Origin: Croceibacterium segetis
GTDB lineage: Bacteria; Pseudomonadota; Alphaproteobacteria; Sphingomonadales; Sphingomonadaceae
Reading direction: 5' to 3'
NCBI RefSeq assembly: GCF_011320115.1
Contig: NZ_JAANOZ010000019.1
Location: 1 to 43,764 of the forward strand
Length of the DNA stretch: 43,764 nt
Positions 9,401 to 15,559 of the stretch are shown here, piece after piece (the first letter of the stretch is position 1; each line of letters begins with the position of its first letter). A program made the translations under genes and the position numbers. The notes under the pieces are model-generated. The model had not been told where the DNA came from and made no database searches. It was given only the letters and a program-made list of their open reading frames with translations.

Positions 9401-9592
9401 GGCGTTGGCGATGACGACGATCTGGTTCGGGTCATCGGGCACCGACTGGTCGACGACCGGGGGCGTTCCCTGCTCGGATGCCTGCTGGTCGCCCGCGGCC
9501 GCCGGCGCTGCGGACGGCGGATCGGCCGCGGCAGCCGGCGAAGCCAGCACGGCCGCAATCGCTAGGGAACTGGTGGCGAGGACAATACGCAA
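6452..9592 (-). CDS. TonB-dependent outer-membrane receptor with Gly-rich, Cys-containing insert
   Basis: Outer-membrane beta-barrel receptor expected to import a substrate using TonB-ExbBD energy. I chose the TTG start at 9592: AGAAGG lies 7 bases upstream and it gives a clean signal peptide (RIVLATSSLAIAAVLASPAAAA). The upstream extension to 9727 looks non-coding. The plug (~residues 50-170) includes VFLINGLRVSSFREMQSYPP and VAQRYGFPPDQRVINFIL; the barrel ends in QVEFRKLF with terminal Phe. Between strands near residues 640 and 888 lies a Gly-rich segment with two ~58-residue repeats, each beginning FNPQ and carrying two Cys. Length is ~1046 aa. The substrate is unknown. The gene is divergent from infA. 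Confidence 0.9.
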   Translation of the reverse strand: MRIVLATSSLAIAAVLASPAAAADPPSAAPAAAGDQQASEQGTPPVVDQSVPDDPNQIVVIANALRGAVEAPQPPIVELNEQDIASYGAASLADLVAQLSTETGSGRGRGGGRPVFLINGLRVSSFREMQSYPPEAIKTVQVLSEEVAQRYGFPPDQRVINFILKDNFSSRGAQLQYGQPFEGGTSKEGFDGTLLNIAGKNRLNFDLKLNHTTPLTEAERPIVQTIVPTLATDPDPAAFRTLVAKNSDYQLTGNWTHGIGDAGASLTLNGTAQRSDNLSFSGLNSVLLVGPGAVPDTALRTFGTDFPLARRTRTDTFSFGSTLNAHAGDWQLTGTVDASHADSTSKIDRRADTAGLVAAARAGTLALDAPLTGVGYPGFDTAESKTDSASTKFTAIGHPVHLPAGDASVTFDAGFDWDRIDSGDTRNLGAPTTLRRGNLNGGVNVSVPIASRRDDVLAFLGDVTANFSGGLDHLSDFGTLKNWSAGLNWGITEKLNAQATYIVRDAAPGLSQLGAPTIVNFNVPVYDFTTGQTVLANVTTGGNPDLKRETQHDLKLGLSYQLPFFDRSGIQVEYFRNRSNNVTASFPVLTPEIEAAFPGRIQRDAFGNLVSIDQRPVTFYQENSSRLRIGINISGRIGGQPQGDGGRGGGGGGGGGGGGAFVFAGPGGGGEPGGAPGGAGGPPPGGGGGGFFFFGGPGGGQGGNGGAGGGNFNPQAFAEFRQQLCAANGGPPDMSKLPEQMRTRLTGPDGKPDPARMKELHDRVCNGNGGAGFNPQGFAQLRQTLCPADKAIDPAALPAQIADRFKGADGQIDQARLTQLRTRVCSIDPAQLAAQQGGQAPGGGATPPANGAPPAQQAQGGGNGGGAGGNRGAGGGFGGFGGRGGNGGRWNLSLSHTIELGNKVLVAPAGPLLDLLHGDALTGGGVARHTLSLEGGVFYNGFGTRVSGSYKSGTHVEGTGAPGSSDLHFGDLFTLDLRMFADLGRQEKLVKAVPFLKSTRVSFSVTNLFDARQKVTDQNGVVPLRYQPYLVDPNGRSFQVEFRKLF
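6925..7680 (-). repeat. Coding low-complexity and duplicated segment inside the TonB receptor
   Basis: The DNA at about 7620-7670 is a run of GCC/CCG triplets encoding polyglycine. It is followed by two similar units starting near 7458 and 7277 (protein FNPQAFAEFRQQLC... and FNPQGFAQLRQTLC...) and then a second Gly/Ala/Gln-rich stretch to about 6925. The triplet runs are prone to slippage. Confidence 0.7.
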
Positions 9593-9640
9593 GCGTCTAC
9601 CTTCTCGAAAAATGCAACCGTCAGTCCCCGAGGCGGGCCT

Positions 9641-9652
9641 ATGTCCGGACAT
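9641..9652. promoter_or_regulatory. 12-bp palindrome overlapping possible promoter of the TonB receptor
   Basis: ATGTCCGGACAT is a perfect palindrome about 50 bases upstream of the receptor's TTG start. On the minus strand it is directly preceded by TTGACA (9658-9653), a perfect -35-like hexamer, but I see no good -10 at the right distance. It could be an operator for the receptor gene or for the divergent infA. Confidence 0.35.
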
Positions 9653-9797
9653 TGTCAACGGGACAAGCCGCGCGTGGTAATAAAGTGTCGCAATGTATCG
9701 CGCGTTAACTGCTCGCCGGACGAGCACGCTTTCCTTTTTGCCCGCCCGCCGCTATGCGCCCGGCCAAGCTAAACCACGACGGCGGAAATCGATCCTT

Positions 9798-10043
9798 ATG
9801 GCGAAAGAAGAACTCCTCGAAATGCGCGGGAAGGTGGTCGAATTGCTGCCCAACGCGATGTTCCGGGTAGAGCTCGAAAACGGCCACAAGATCATCGGTC
9901 ATACCGCTGGAAAGATGCGCAAGAACCGCATTCGCGTGCTTGTCGGCGACGAAGTGCTCGTCGAGCTGACGCCCTACGACCTCTCCAAGGGCCGCATCAC
10001 CTACCGCTTCATGCCCGGCCGGGGCGGCCCGGGGCCGCAGTAA
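9798..10043 (+). CDS. infA: Translation initiation factor IF-1
   Basis: IF-1 binds the 30S A site and works with IF-2 and IF-3 in initiation. The 81-aa protein begins [20 protein letters not shown] and contains the S1/OB-fold core ([20 protein letters not shown] ... [20 protein letters not shown]), with a short Gly/Pro tail beyond the usual 72 aa. I chose the ATG at 9798 by family alignment; the open frame extends upstream to 9693, but that part does not match the family. It is the first gene of a run with maf, an RNase E/G-like gene and yacG, 10 bases before maf. Confidence 0.97.
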   Translation: MAKEELLEMRGKVVELLPNAMFRVELENGHKIIGHTAGKMRKNRIRVLVGDEVLVELTPYDLSKGRITYRFMPGRGGPGPQ

Positions 10044-10053
10044 GCCTACAGGG

Positions 10054-10629
10054 GTGAGCACCCCTACCCTCGTTCTCGCTTCGGCAAGCCCGCGGCAGCG
10101 CGAATTGCTCGCGCGGCTCGGGATCGAGCCGGCAAGCGTGCTTCACACCGATATCGATGAAACCGCGGGCAGGCGCGAGTTGCCGCGCGATTATGCCCAG
10201 CGCATGGCGCGCGAGAAGGCCTCGGCGGCAGCGAATGCCGGTGCCTTCATCCTCGCCGGCGATACGGTCGTCGCCGTCGGCCGGCGGATCCTGCCCAAGG
10301 CGGAAGACCAGGAGACTGCGCGCAAGTGCCTCGAGCTGCTTTCGGGCCGCCGTCACCGCGTGCTGTCGGCGGTCGCCCTGCTCGCACCCGACGGCACGCT
10401 GCGCGAACGGCTGAGCGAAACCCAAGTGCGCTTCAAGTCTCTCTCGCCGGAGGAAATCGCCGCCTATGTCGCCAGCGGCGAATGGCACGGCAAGGCCGGT
10501 GGCTACGCGATCCAGGGCAGCGCCGAAGGGCTGATCGCGTGGATCTCCGGCAGCCACTCGGGCGTCGTCGGGCTGCCGCTGTTCGAGACCCGCGCGCTGC
10601 TCAAGGCGGCGGGGTTCGCGCTTGGCTGA
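10054..10629 (+). CDS. maf: Maf family nucleoside triphosphate pyrophosphatase
   Basis: Maf proteins hydrolyse non-canonical or pyrimidine NTPs to monophosphates and PPi in the cytoplasm. The 191-aa protein shows the N-terminal ASASPRQRELLARLG signature, YAQRMAREKA, the catalytic ILAGDTVV motif (~residues 67-75), LSGRRHRVLSAV and GKAGGYAIQGSAEG. The start is GTG at 10054. The stop overlaps the start of the RNase E/G-like gene. Whether it prefers dTTP/UTP or 7-methyl-GTP cannot be decided by eye. Confidence 0.94.
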   Translation: MSTPTLVLASASPRQRELLARLGIEPASVLHTDIDETAGRRELPRDYAQRMAREKASAAANAGAFILAGDTVVAVGRRILPKAEDQETARKCLELLSGRRHRVLSAVALLAPDGTLRERLSETQVRFKSLSPEEIAAYVASGEWHGKAGGYAIQGSAEGLIAWISGSHSGVVGLPLFETRALLKAAGFALG

Positions 10630-11581
10630 GTGGTTGGTCGAACGAGGCATCGGCGAGGAGCGCGCGCTGCTCGTCGAAGGCGAAGAGGCGCTGGCCGCGC
10701 GGCTGCACTGGCCCGGCCGCCTGGCGGCCGGCCAGGTCGAGGATGCCGTGCTCGTCCATTTCGATCCGAGCCGGCAGCGCGGCACCGCGCGCTTTGCGGG
10801 CGGCGAGGAAGCGCTGGTCGACCGGCTGCCGGTGGGAAGCCGCGAAGGCGCGCCGATCCGGCTCGAGGTGACCCGCGCGGCGACCGCCGAGCGCGGGCGG
10901 CTCAAGCGCGCCCAGTCGCGGCCCAGCGCGGCCGCGCCGTGCCCCGCCCCGTCGCTCGCCGAGACGATGGCCGGCGAGGTCGTCCGGCGGTTTCCGGCGG
11001 GCCTGTGGGAAGAGCTCTGGACCGAGGCATGGGCCGGCGAAGTGGCATTCGCCTCGGGCTCGCTGCTGTTCTCGGTCACTCCGGCAATGACCCTGATCGA
11101 CATCGATGGCGGCATCGCTCCCGCCGCGCTGGCCCGCGAGGCGGCGGCGCCGCTCGCCCGGACGATCCGCCGGTTCGACCTCGGCGGCGCGATCGGCATC
11201 GACTTCCCGAGCCTGGAGCGCAAGGAGGACCGCCGCGCGGTCGACGCCGCGCTCGATGAAGCGCTGGCCGACTGGCCGCACGAGCGCACGGCGATGAACG
11301 GCTTCGGCTTCGTGCAGCTGGTGGCGCGGCTCGAGCGCCCGTCGTTGCTGCACCGGCTCACCCTGTCGCGCCCAGGCGCGGCTGCGAGGATGCTGCTGCG
11401 GCGGGCCGAGCGCGTCGACCAGCCCGGAGCGCTGCTGCTTAGCGCACATCCGGCCGTCGTGTCGCAGCTGTCCGAGGACTGGATCGTCGAACTCGCGCGC
11501 CGAACCGGGCGCGAGGTGCGGCTCGCAGCCGATCCGGCTCTTGCGCTCGACGGCGGCTTCGCGCAGGCGGTGGCGCGATGA
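10622..11581 (+). CDS. RNase E/G family protein, short form
   Basis: Likely RNA-binding or endoribonuclease protein of the RNase E/G family, 319 aa. The core FDLGGAIGIDFPSLERKEDR (~residues 190-209) matches the family motif carrying the first metal-binding Asp, and FGFVQLVARLERPSL matches the following helix region. ALLFSVTPAMTLIDIDGG-like sequence precedes it. The N-terminal ~100 residues only faintly resemble the S1-containing part, and I see no CPxCxG zinc-link, so it is much shorter than E. coli RNase E (1061) or RNase G (489). The start is TTG at 10622, overlapping the maf stop; its own TGA overlaps yacG's ATG. Catalytic activity is uncertain. Confidence 0.8.
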   Translation: MAEWLVERGIGEERALLVEGEEALAARLHWPGRLAAGQVEDAVLVHFDPSRQRGTARFAGGEEALVDRLPVGSREGAPIRLEVTRAATAERGRLKRAQSRPSAAAPCPAPSLAETMAGEVVRRFPAGLWEELWTEAWAGEVAFASGSLLFSVTPAMTLIDIDGGIAPAALAREAAAPLARTIRRFDLGGAIGIDFPSLERKEDRRAVDAALDEALADWPHERTAMNGFGFVQLVARLERPSLLHRLTLSRPGAAARMLLRRAERVDQPGALLLSAHPAVVSQLSEDWIVELARRTGREVRLAADPALALDGGFAQAVAR

Positions 11582-11745
11582 ACAGGCCCTGCCCGATCTG
11601 CCGCAAGCCGCGCAACGCGGAGTTCGCGCCATTCTGCTCGGCCCGCTGCCGCGACCGCGACCTCGCCAACTGGCTGAACGAGGGATACGCGGTCCCGGGT
11701 CCGCCGGCCGCGCCCGAGGACATCGTTCGCGAGGACGACGACTAA
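11578..11745 (+). CDS. yacG: DNA gyrase inhibitor / zinc-binding protein YacG
   Basis: A 55-aa protein starting MNRPCPICRKPRNAEFAPFC. It has the four zinc-binding Cys at positions 5, 8, 20 and 24 (CPIC, C, C spacing of YacG) and then DRDLANWLNEGYAVPGPP, as in the family. E. coli YacG binds GyrB and inhibits gyrase. The ATG overlaps the preceding stop (ATGA), so it is translationally coupled to the RNase E/G-like gene. An acidic tail (REDDD) ends it. Confidence 0.93.
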   Translation: MNRPCPICRKPRNAEFAPFCSARCRDRDLANWLNEGYAVPGPPAAPEDIVREDDD

Positions 11746-11826
11746 GGTCTTGCCAAGCACGCCCCCTCTCGCCATAGGCGCGCTTCCAAGCCGCTCGCAG
11801 GCCTTTCAGGTCGTTGCCGCAGCGAT

Positions 11827-11902
11827 GCCCGGGTAGCTCAGTTGGTAGAGCATGCGACTGAAAATCGCAGTGTCGGTGGTTCGATCCCGCCCCCGGGCAC
11901 CA
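11827..11902 (+). tRNA. tRNA-Phe (GAA), CCA encoded
   Basis: A 76-base cloverleaf. The acceptor arm GCCCGGG (11827-11833) pairs with CCCGGGC (11892-11898), followed by A and an encoded CCA. The D arm is AGCTCAGTTGGTAGAGCA, the anticodon stem TGCGA/TCGCA has loop CTGAAAA with anticodon GAA, and the T arm is GGTGGTTCGATCCCGCC. It follows yacG by about 80 bases. Confidence 0.98.
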
Positions 11903-12001
11903 CGGCCTTTCAGCCCCCATAGAAAACTGACGGTTCCCTGCCGTGCGAGGGCGCGCTAGGCCTTTCGCACAACGCAGCCTGCAACCGAAAGGACCCTACC
12001 G

Positions 12002-12604
12002 ATGGCCCGCATCCTGGTGCTCTACTACTCCTCGTACGGACATCTCGCGATCATGGCCGACGCCGTCGCGGCAGGGGTTCGCGAGGCCGGGCACGACTGC
12101 GACGTGATGCGCGTGGCCGAGACGGCCCCGCCCGAAGTCGCCGCCGCCGCGGGCTTCCGCAAGGACGAGAGCCACCCGGAGATTTCCGCGATCGGGCAGC
12201 TCGCCGAATACGACGGCATCGTGATCGGCGCGCCGACCCGCTTTGGCCGCATGCCGAGCCAGATGGCCTCGTTTCTCGATCAGGCCGGCGGGCTGTGGTA
12301 CACCGACGCGCTCGTCGGCAAGGTCGGCGCGGCGTTCACCTCGACCGCCGCCCAGCACGGCGGACAGGAGACCACGCTGTTCTCGATCCTCACCAACCTG
12401 CTGCACTTCGGGTGCACGGTGGTCGGTCTCGACTATGGCTTCAAGGCGCAGAACGGCGTCGACGTGGTCCGCGGCGGTTCGCCCTACGGGGCGACGACGA
12501 TCGCCAACAACGACGGCTCGCGGATGCCGAGTGAAGTCGACCTCGACGGCGCGAAGTACCTCGGCCGCAGGGTTGCGGAGACGGCGGCCAAGCTCACCGC
12601 TTAG
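12002..12604 (+). CDS. wrbA: NAD(P)H:quinone oxidoreductase, WrbA family
   Basis: FMN-dependent flavodoxin-like enzyme that reduces quinones by two electrons in the cytoplasm. The 200-aa protein shows [20 protein letters not shown] (phosphate-binding loop at residues ~4-15), [38 protein letters not shown] and the family block [20 protein letters not shown]. The length is typical of WrbA. AAAGGA lies upstream of the ATG. It stands alone between tRNA-Phe and a repeat-bearing intergenic region. Confidence 0.96.
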   Translation: MARILVLYYSSYGHLAIMADAVAAGVREAGHDCDVMRVAETAPPEVAAAAGFRKDESHPEISAIGQLAEYDGIVIGAPTRFGRMPSQMASFLDQAGGLWYTDALVGKVGAAFTSTAAQHGGQETTLFSILTNLLHFGCTVVGLDYGFKAQNGVDVVRGGSPYGATTIANNDGSRMPSEVDLDGAKYLGRRVAETAAKLTA

Positions 12605-12607
12605 TCC

Positions 12608-12717
12608 TTCGAGAAGCTCGGCCCTTCGACAAGCCCAGGACCTCGCTCCTCACGATGAGCGGGGTTTTCCCGATCCGCTCATCCTGAGGAGGGCCGAGCT
12701 TGTCGAAGCCTGTCTCG
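12608..12717. repeat. Nested intergenic inverted repeat (REP-like)
   Basis: GAAGCTCGGCCC and CTTCGACAAGC on the left are mirrored by GGGCCGAGCTTGTCGAAG (12691-12708). Inside, GATGAGCGG (12654-12662) pairs with CCGCTCATC (12675-12683). The CTTCGACAAGC/CTCAGGATGAGCGG style is a common intergenic repeat in alphaproteobacterial genomes. Lying between convergent wrbA and the GNAT gene, it could also act as a terminator. Confidence 0.7.
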
Positions 12718-12732
12718 AAGGGCGCCCGCTAG

Positions 12733-13293
12733 TTACGCAGCCCGCATTCGGTCGCCTTGGGCCGAGGCTTCGGCCTCGGCCTCGGCGAAGTCGAGAGCGT
12801 AGCGCCGCGCCAGCACCAGCTCGCCGCCGCGCGCACGGCAGAAGGTCGGGCGGACCTCCCCCGTTTCGCGGAAACCGAGCTTGCGCAGCACGCGGCCCGA
12901 GGCCGGATTGTCGACATAGTGCCCGGCGAGCACGCGCTTGTTGCCGAGCGCGCGGGCGACCTCGAGCGCCGCACGCGCGGCCTCGGTCGCGTAGCCCTGC
13001 CCCCAGTGTTCGCGGGCGATCCAGTAGCCGAGTTCGAGTTCACTATCGGCGTGCTTGAAGCCGACGGTGCCGACGATCGGCGCGCCCTTCGCGCCCGGGA
13101 GGGTGATCACGAAACGCGGGGCTCGCGCGTCGGTGGGCATCGCGCAGTACTGCTCGGCGTCGGCCGGGCGGTAAGGCCACGGTGCGCTCGACAGCATGGC
13201 GATGACGCCGGCATCGCAGATGCCGTCGTACAGCTCCCGGCTATCTTCCGGGAAAGCGGGCCGCAGGAACAGCCGTTCGCTCCGGTAGAACAT
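12733..13293 (-). CDS. GNAT family N-acetyltransferase (RimJ/RimL type)
   Basis: A 186-aa acetyl-CoA-dependent acetyltransferase. It starts MFYRSERLFLRPAFPEDSRE, typical of the RimJ/RimL/SpeG branch, and shows the acetyl-CoA pyrophosphate loop in WIAREHWGQGYATEAARAAL (~residues 90-110) and the downstream AGHYVDNPASGRVLRKLGF. The start at 13293 is backed by GAGGAGA 6 bases upstream; the frame beyond it to 13362 is not supported. The acceptor (N-terminus, small molecule or antibiotic) is unknown. It lies downstream of rplU-rpmA on the same strand, but a terminator separates them. Confidence 0.9.
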   Translation of the reverse strand: MFYRSERLFLRPAFPEDSRELYDGICDAGVIAMLSSAPWPYRPADAEQYCAMPTDARAPRFVITLPGAKGAPIVGTVGFKHADSELELGYWIAREHWGQGYATEAARAALEVARALGNKRVLAGHYVDNPASGRVLRKLGFRETGEVRPTFCRARGGELVLARRYALDFAEAEAEASAQGDRMRAA

Positions 13294-13360
13294 CGTATCT
13301 CTCCTCGGCCCCGCGCGAGCCCATGGAGGACTCGCGTGACAGGCTTGTTGCGAGGGAGAC

Positions 13361-13391
13361 AAAAAAGGGAGACGGGGTGGCCCATCTCCCT
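13361..13391 (-). terminator. Rho-independent terminator of rplU-rpmA
   Basis: On the minus strand, AGGGAGA (13391-13385) and TCTCCCT (13372-13366) form a 7-bp stem followed by a run of six T. It lies ~65 bases after the rpmA stop and ~70 bases before the GNAT start. Confidence 0.85.
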
Positions 13392-13457
13392 CGACTTGCC
13401 GGCTCTAGGAACCGACTGGGCCATCCCGGTGGATGACCCCTGTGTGATCATCCGATG

Positions 13458-13727
13458 TTATTCGGCGGCTTGCGCCATAATGTCGACCGACACGTACTTG
13501 CGGCCGAGCTTGCCATCGTGGAATCGCACGCGGCCGTCGGTGAGCGCAAAGAGGGTGTGGTCTTTGCCGAGGCCGACGTTGGCGCCCGGGTAGACCCGGG
13601 TGCCGCGCTGGCGCACGATGATGTTGCCGCCGACCACTTCCTGGCCGCCGAACTTCTTGACGCCAAGGCGACGGCCGGCCGAATCGCGACCGTTACGCGA
13701 GCTACCGCCTGCTTTCTTGTGTGCCAT
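13458..13727 (-). CDS. rpmA: 50S ribosomal protein L27
   Basis: L27 sits at the peptidyl-transferase centre of the large subunit. The 89-aa protein starts [20 protein letters not shown] and contains [20 protein letters not shown] and [20 protein letters not shown], all family hallmarks. Length is normal. It follows rplU by 17 bases and is cotranscribed with it. Confidence 0.99.
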   Translation of the reverse strand: MAHKKAGGSSRNGRDSAGRRLGVKKFGGQEVVGGNIIVRQRGTRVYPGANVGLGKDHTLFALTDGRVRFHDGKLGRKYVSVDIMAQAAE

Positions 13728-13744
13728 CTCGAACTACTCCGGAC

Positions 13745-14299
13745 TTACTTCTTCGCGGCGGGCTTTTTCGCCGCCGCGGGCTTCTTGGCTGCGGGCTTCT
13801 TCGCAGCCGGCTTGTCGTCGGCCTTGGCGGCGGTGGCGGCCTTCTTGACCGGTTCCGCCTTCTGGGCCTTGGTTTCCTTGTGCGTGTCGACGCCCTTGGC
13901 GGGCTCCGACCTTTCGGCCTCGTGCGCCTTGGCGGCCTTCGCCGGCGCTTCGGCCTTCGGGGCGGCTTCCTTCTTCGGCGCCGCAGCCTTCTCGATCTTC
14001 GAATCGCCGACCTGGACGATGCGCAGCAGGGTCATCTGCTGGCGGTGCCCGGCCTTGCGGCGATAATTGTGCCGCCGGCGCTTCTTGAACACCGTGACCT
14101 TTTCGCTCTTCGCCTGGGCGATGATCTCGGCCGCGACCTTGACCTTGGCCACGTCCTTCAGCTCGCCGGCATCGCCCGCGAGAATGACATCGCCGAGATC
14201 GATCGTGTCGCCGGCGTTGCCCGCCAGCTTCTCGACCGCGATCTTGTCTCCGGCGGAAACCCGATATTGCTTGCCGCCCGTGCGCACGATTGCGAACAT
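13745..14299 (-). CDS. rplU: 50S ribosomal protein L21 with long Lys/Ala-rich C-terminal tail
   Basis: Residues 1-~103 are a normal L21 ([20 protein letters not shown], with the 23S-binding [20 protein letters not shown]). Residues ~105-184 are an added tail of Lys, Ala, Glu and Pro with histone-H1-like PAAKK units at the very end. The tail contains only simple charged sequence and no recognisable domain. The start at 14299 has AGGTG 5 bases upstream. It is the first gene of the rplU-rpmA operon, with a TTGACA promoter and a leader hairpin. Confidence 0.97.
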   Translation of the reverse strand: MFAIVRTGGKQYRVSAGDKIAVEKLAGNAGDTIDLGDVILAGDAGELKDVAKVKVAAEIIAQAKSEKVTVFKKRRRHNYRRKAGHRQQMTLLRIVQVGDSKIEKAAAPKKEAAPKAEAPAKAAKAHEAERSEPAKGVDTHKETKAQKAEPVKKAATAAKADDKPAAKKPAAKKPAAAKKPAAKK

Positions 14300-14364
14300 G
14301 GTTACACCTAATCCATTCGTTTAGACTGCCGCCTTGCCGAATACCCGGCGCGAACGACAAAAAG

Positions 14365-14382
14365 GGCGCCCAGCAGGGCGCC
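14365..14382 (-). promoter_or_regulatory. Terminator-like hairpin in the rplU leader
   Basis: On the minus strand GGCGCCC (14382-14376) and GGGCGCC (14371-14365) form a perfect 7-bp GC stem with a TGCT loop, followed by CTTTTTG. It lies about 65 bases before the rplU ATG and within ~10 bases of the expected transcript start. It could be an attenuator or a 5'-protecting stem. Confidence 0.6.
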
Positions 14383-14395
14383 GGAAAGAGCGACG

Positions 14396-14424
14396 CCGTT
14401 AGGCGAAGAGGTGGTGGCTGTCAA
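14396..14424 (-). promoter_or_regulatory. Sigma-70-type promoter of rplU-rpmA
   Basis: On the minus strand TTGACA (14424-14419), a 17-base spacer and TAACGG (14401-14396). The -35 is perfect and the spacing ideal; the -10 is weak. Transcription would begin near 14389. Confidence 0.6.
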
Positions 14425-14495
14425 CGGGGGCCGCAAGCCATTTTCCGCCGCATGCCGCTGGAAAGGCTTGCCCGTTGGAGCTAAGCGCCGAAGCG

Positions 14496-14990
14496 ATGTT
14501 GCGGCGCCTTCCCGTCCTGACCCTGATAGCGGCGCTGGCCGCCTGCGCCAGCGCGCAGAGCGAGTATCCGAGCCTGGCGATCCGCCCGGCCGAGCGGGCC
14601 ACGGGGACGATGCAGCCGGTCCCGGTCGAACCCGTGCTCACTCCCCTGGCGCAGCCGACTCTTGACCGGGTATCGCAACTGGCCGCCGACGCCCGGGCGG
14701 CCCACCAGGCGTTCGTCGGGCAAGTCGCCGGCGCGCGCGCGGCGATCACTGGCGGACGCGGCGCAGCGGTGGGAGAGGACGCGTGGGCCCGGGCCGAAGC
14801 CGCGCTGGCGGATGTGCGCGCGGCGCGGAGCAAGACAATGGTCCCGCTGGCTGATCTCGACCGGCTTTACGTCGACGCCGCGATCTACGGCGAGGCGACC
14901 GATCGGATCGGGGCGGCGCGGGACGAAGTGGAAGGTCTGCTGACTTCTGAGGACCGGACAGTCGACGAACTGTCAGCCAACCTGCCGTAG
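14496..14990 (+). CDS. Small predicted lipoprotein of unknown function
   Basis: A 164-aa protein with an N-terminal lipoprotein signal: MLRRLPVLTLIAALAACASA, where the lipobox LAAC puts the lipidated Cys at residue 18. The mature part is Ala-rich and probably helical (VSQLAADARAAHQAFVGQVA, then WARAEAALADVRAARSKTMV) and includes the segment LADLDRLYVDAAIYGEATDR. No known domain was recognised. The ATG at 14496 is chosen because it begins the signal peptide; TTG 14475 is an alternative seven codons earlier. It is divergent from rplU, and a hairpin terminator follows at 15002-15037. Confidence 0.75.
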   Translation: MLRRLPVLTLIAALAACASAQSEYPSLAIRPAERATGTMQPVPVEPVLTPLAQPTLDRVSQLAADARAAHQAFVGQVAGARAAITGGRGAAVGEDAWARAEAALADVRAARSKTMVPLADLDRLYVDAAIYGEATDRIGAARDEVEGLLTSEDRTVDELSANLP

Positions 14991-15001
14991 CCAGGAAAGA
15001 G

Positions 15002-15037
15002 GCCTGCACGCGAAGCGGACGGGCCGCGCGTGCAGGC
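15002..15037. terminator. Hairpin between convergent lipoprotein and membrane-protein genes
   Basis: GCCTGCACGCG (15002-15012) pairs perfectly with CGCGTGCAGGC (15027-15037) across a 14-base loop. There is no T tract on either side, but the position between two convergent stops fits a terminator. Confidence 0.6.
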
Positions 15038-15050
15038 GAGGGATGCTCCG

Positions 15051-15482
15051 TCAGCGAACGAGCGCAGCGATGGTGACCGTCGCCACACCCCACAGAAAGA
15101 TCAGCACGGGCATGATGAGGACCTGCACCATCGCGTCGCGGGCGCTGGTTTGGCCCGAGCCGGTGGCGATCCCCTCCATGCGGAAGCGGCCCCAGCTCTT
15201 CGCCCGCCGGCGGCTGCCTGGGGCCATCCGCACCCACACCGCCGGCACGCCGAAGGCGGCGACGATCGTCAGCACGATCACCGCGATCGGCAGGATCAGC
15301 TCGGGATTGCCGAACCCGGCCGCGGTGACCGCCATGAAGCCGAGAAACAGCGCGACGCTGAGGCCATAGAGCGCGGTCGGCAATTCGAAGCTGCGGTCGA
15401 CCACGCCCGGCGGCAGCAGCGCCGCCTCGGAATGGATGATCGCCTTCTCGGCGACGAGCTGGCGAGTGACGCGTTCGGCCAT
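15051..15482 (-). CDS. Membrane protein of unknown function, possibly oxygen-regulated
   Basis: A 143-aa protein with a polar N terminus (~30 residues) and three hydrophobic helices at about 36-58 (PTALYGLSVALFLGFMAVTA), 60-84 (ILPIAVIVLTIVAAFGVPAV) and 118-141 (VLIMPVLIFLWGVATVTIAA). A basic Arg-rich loop (GSRRRAKSWGRFRMEG) lies between helices 2 and 3. No family was recognised. It follows moaA-moaD-moaE on the same strand but has its own FNR-type box 54 bases upstream of the ATG and a hairpin that includes the Shine-Dalgarno. This suggests low-oxygen control. The neighbouring moa genes hint at a molybdoenzyme or respiratory link, but that is inference. Confidence 0.75.
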   Translation of the reverse strand: MAERVTRQLVAEKAIIHSEAALLPPGVVDRSFELPTALYGLSVALFLGFMAVTAAGFGNPELILPIAVIVLTIVAAFGVPAVWVRMAPGSRRRAKSWGRFRMEGIATGSGQTSARDAMVQVLIMPVLIFLWGVATVTIAALVR

Positions 15483-15490
15483 CGGAAATC

Positions 15491-15510
15491 TCCTGTCTGT
15501 CGGGACAGGA
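15491..15510 (-). promoter_or_regulatory. Hairpin covering the Shine-Dalgarno of the membrane-protein gene
   Basis: On the minus strand TCCTGTC (15510-15504) pairs with GACAGGA (15497-15491) across a 6-base loop. The 3' arm supplies most of the AGGAG Shine-Dalgarno that lies 7 bases before the ATG at 15482. Folding would hide the ribosome site. Confidence 0.5.
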
Positions 15511-15534
15511 CTAGGTCGAGCGTCGTCCGGGCTG

Positions 15535-15550
15535 TTTGATCCAGGTCAAA
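15535..15550 (-). promoter_or_regulatory. FNR/FixK-type binding site
   Basis: TTGAT-CCAG-GTCAA at 15536-15549, flanked symmetrically by T and A, fits the FNR/FixK/Anr consensus TTGAY-N4-RTCAA. Its centre is 60 bases upstream of the membrane-protein ATG. It lies after the moaE stop, so it should control the membrane-protein gene and not the moa genes. Confidence 0.65.
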
Positions 15551-15559
15551 ATGTGGAAA

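Noticed and set aside
5390-9565. Very long plus-strand open frame antisense to the AI-2E permease and TonB receptor
   Set aside because: Composition is Arg/Gln/Glu/His-rich shadow sequence, it shows no domain, and it runs straight across two well-supported genes on the other strand.
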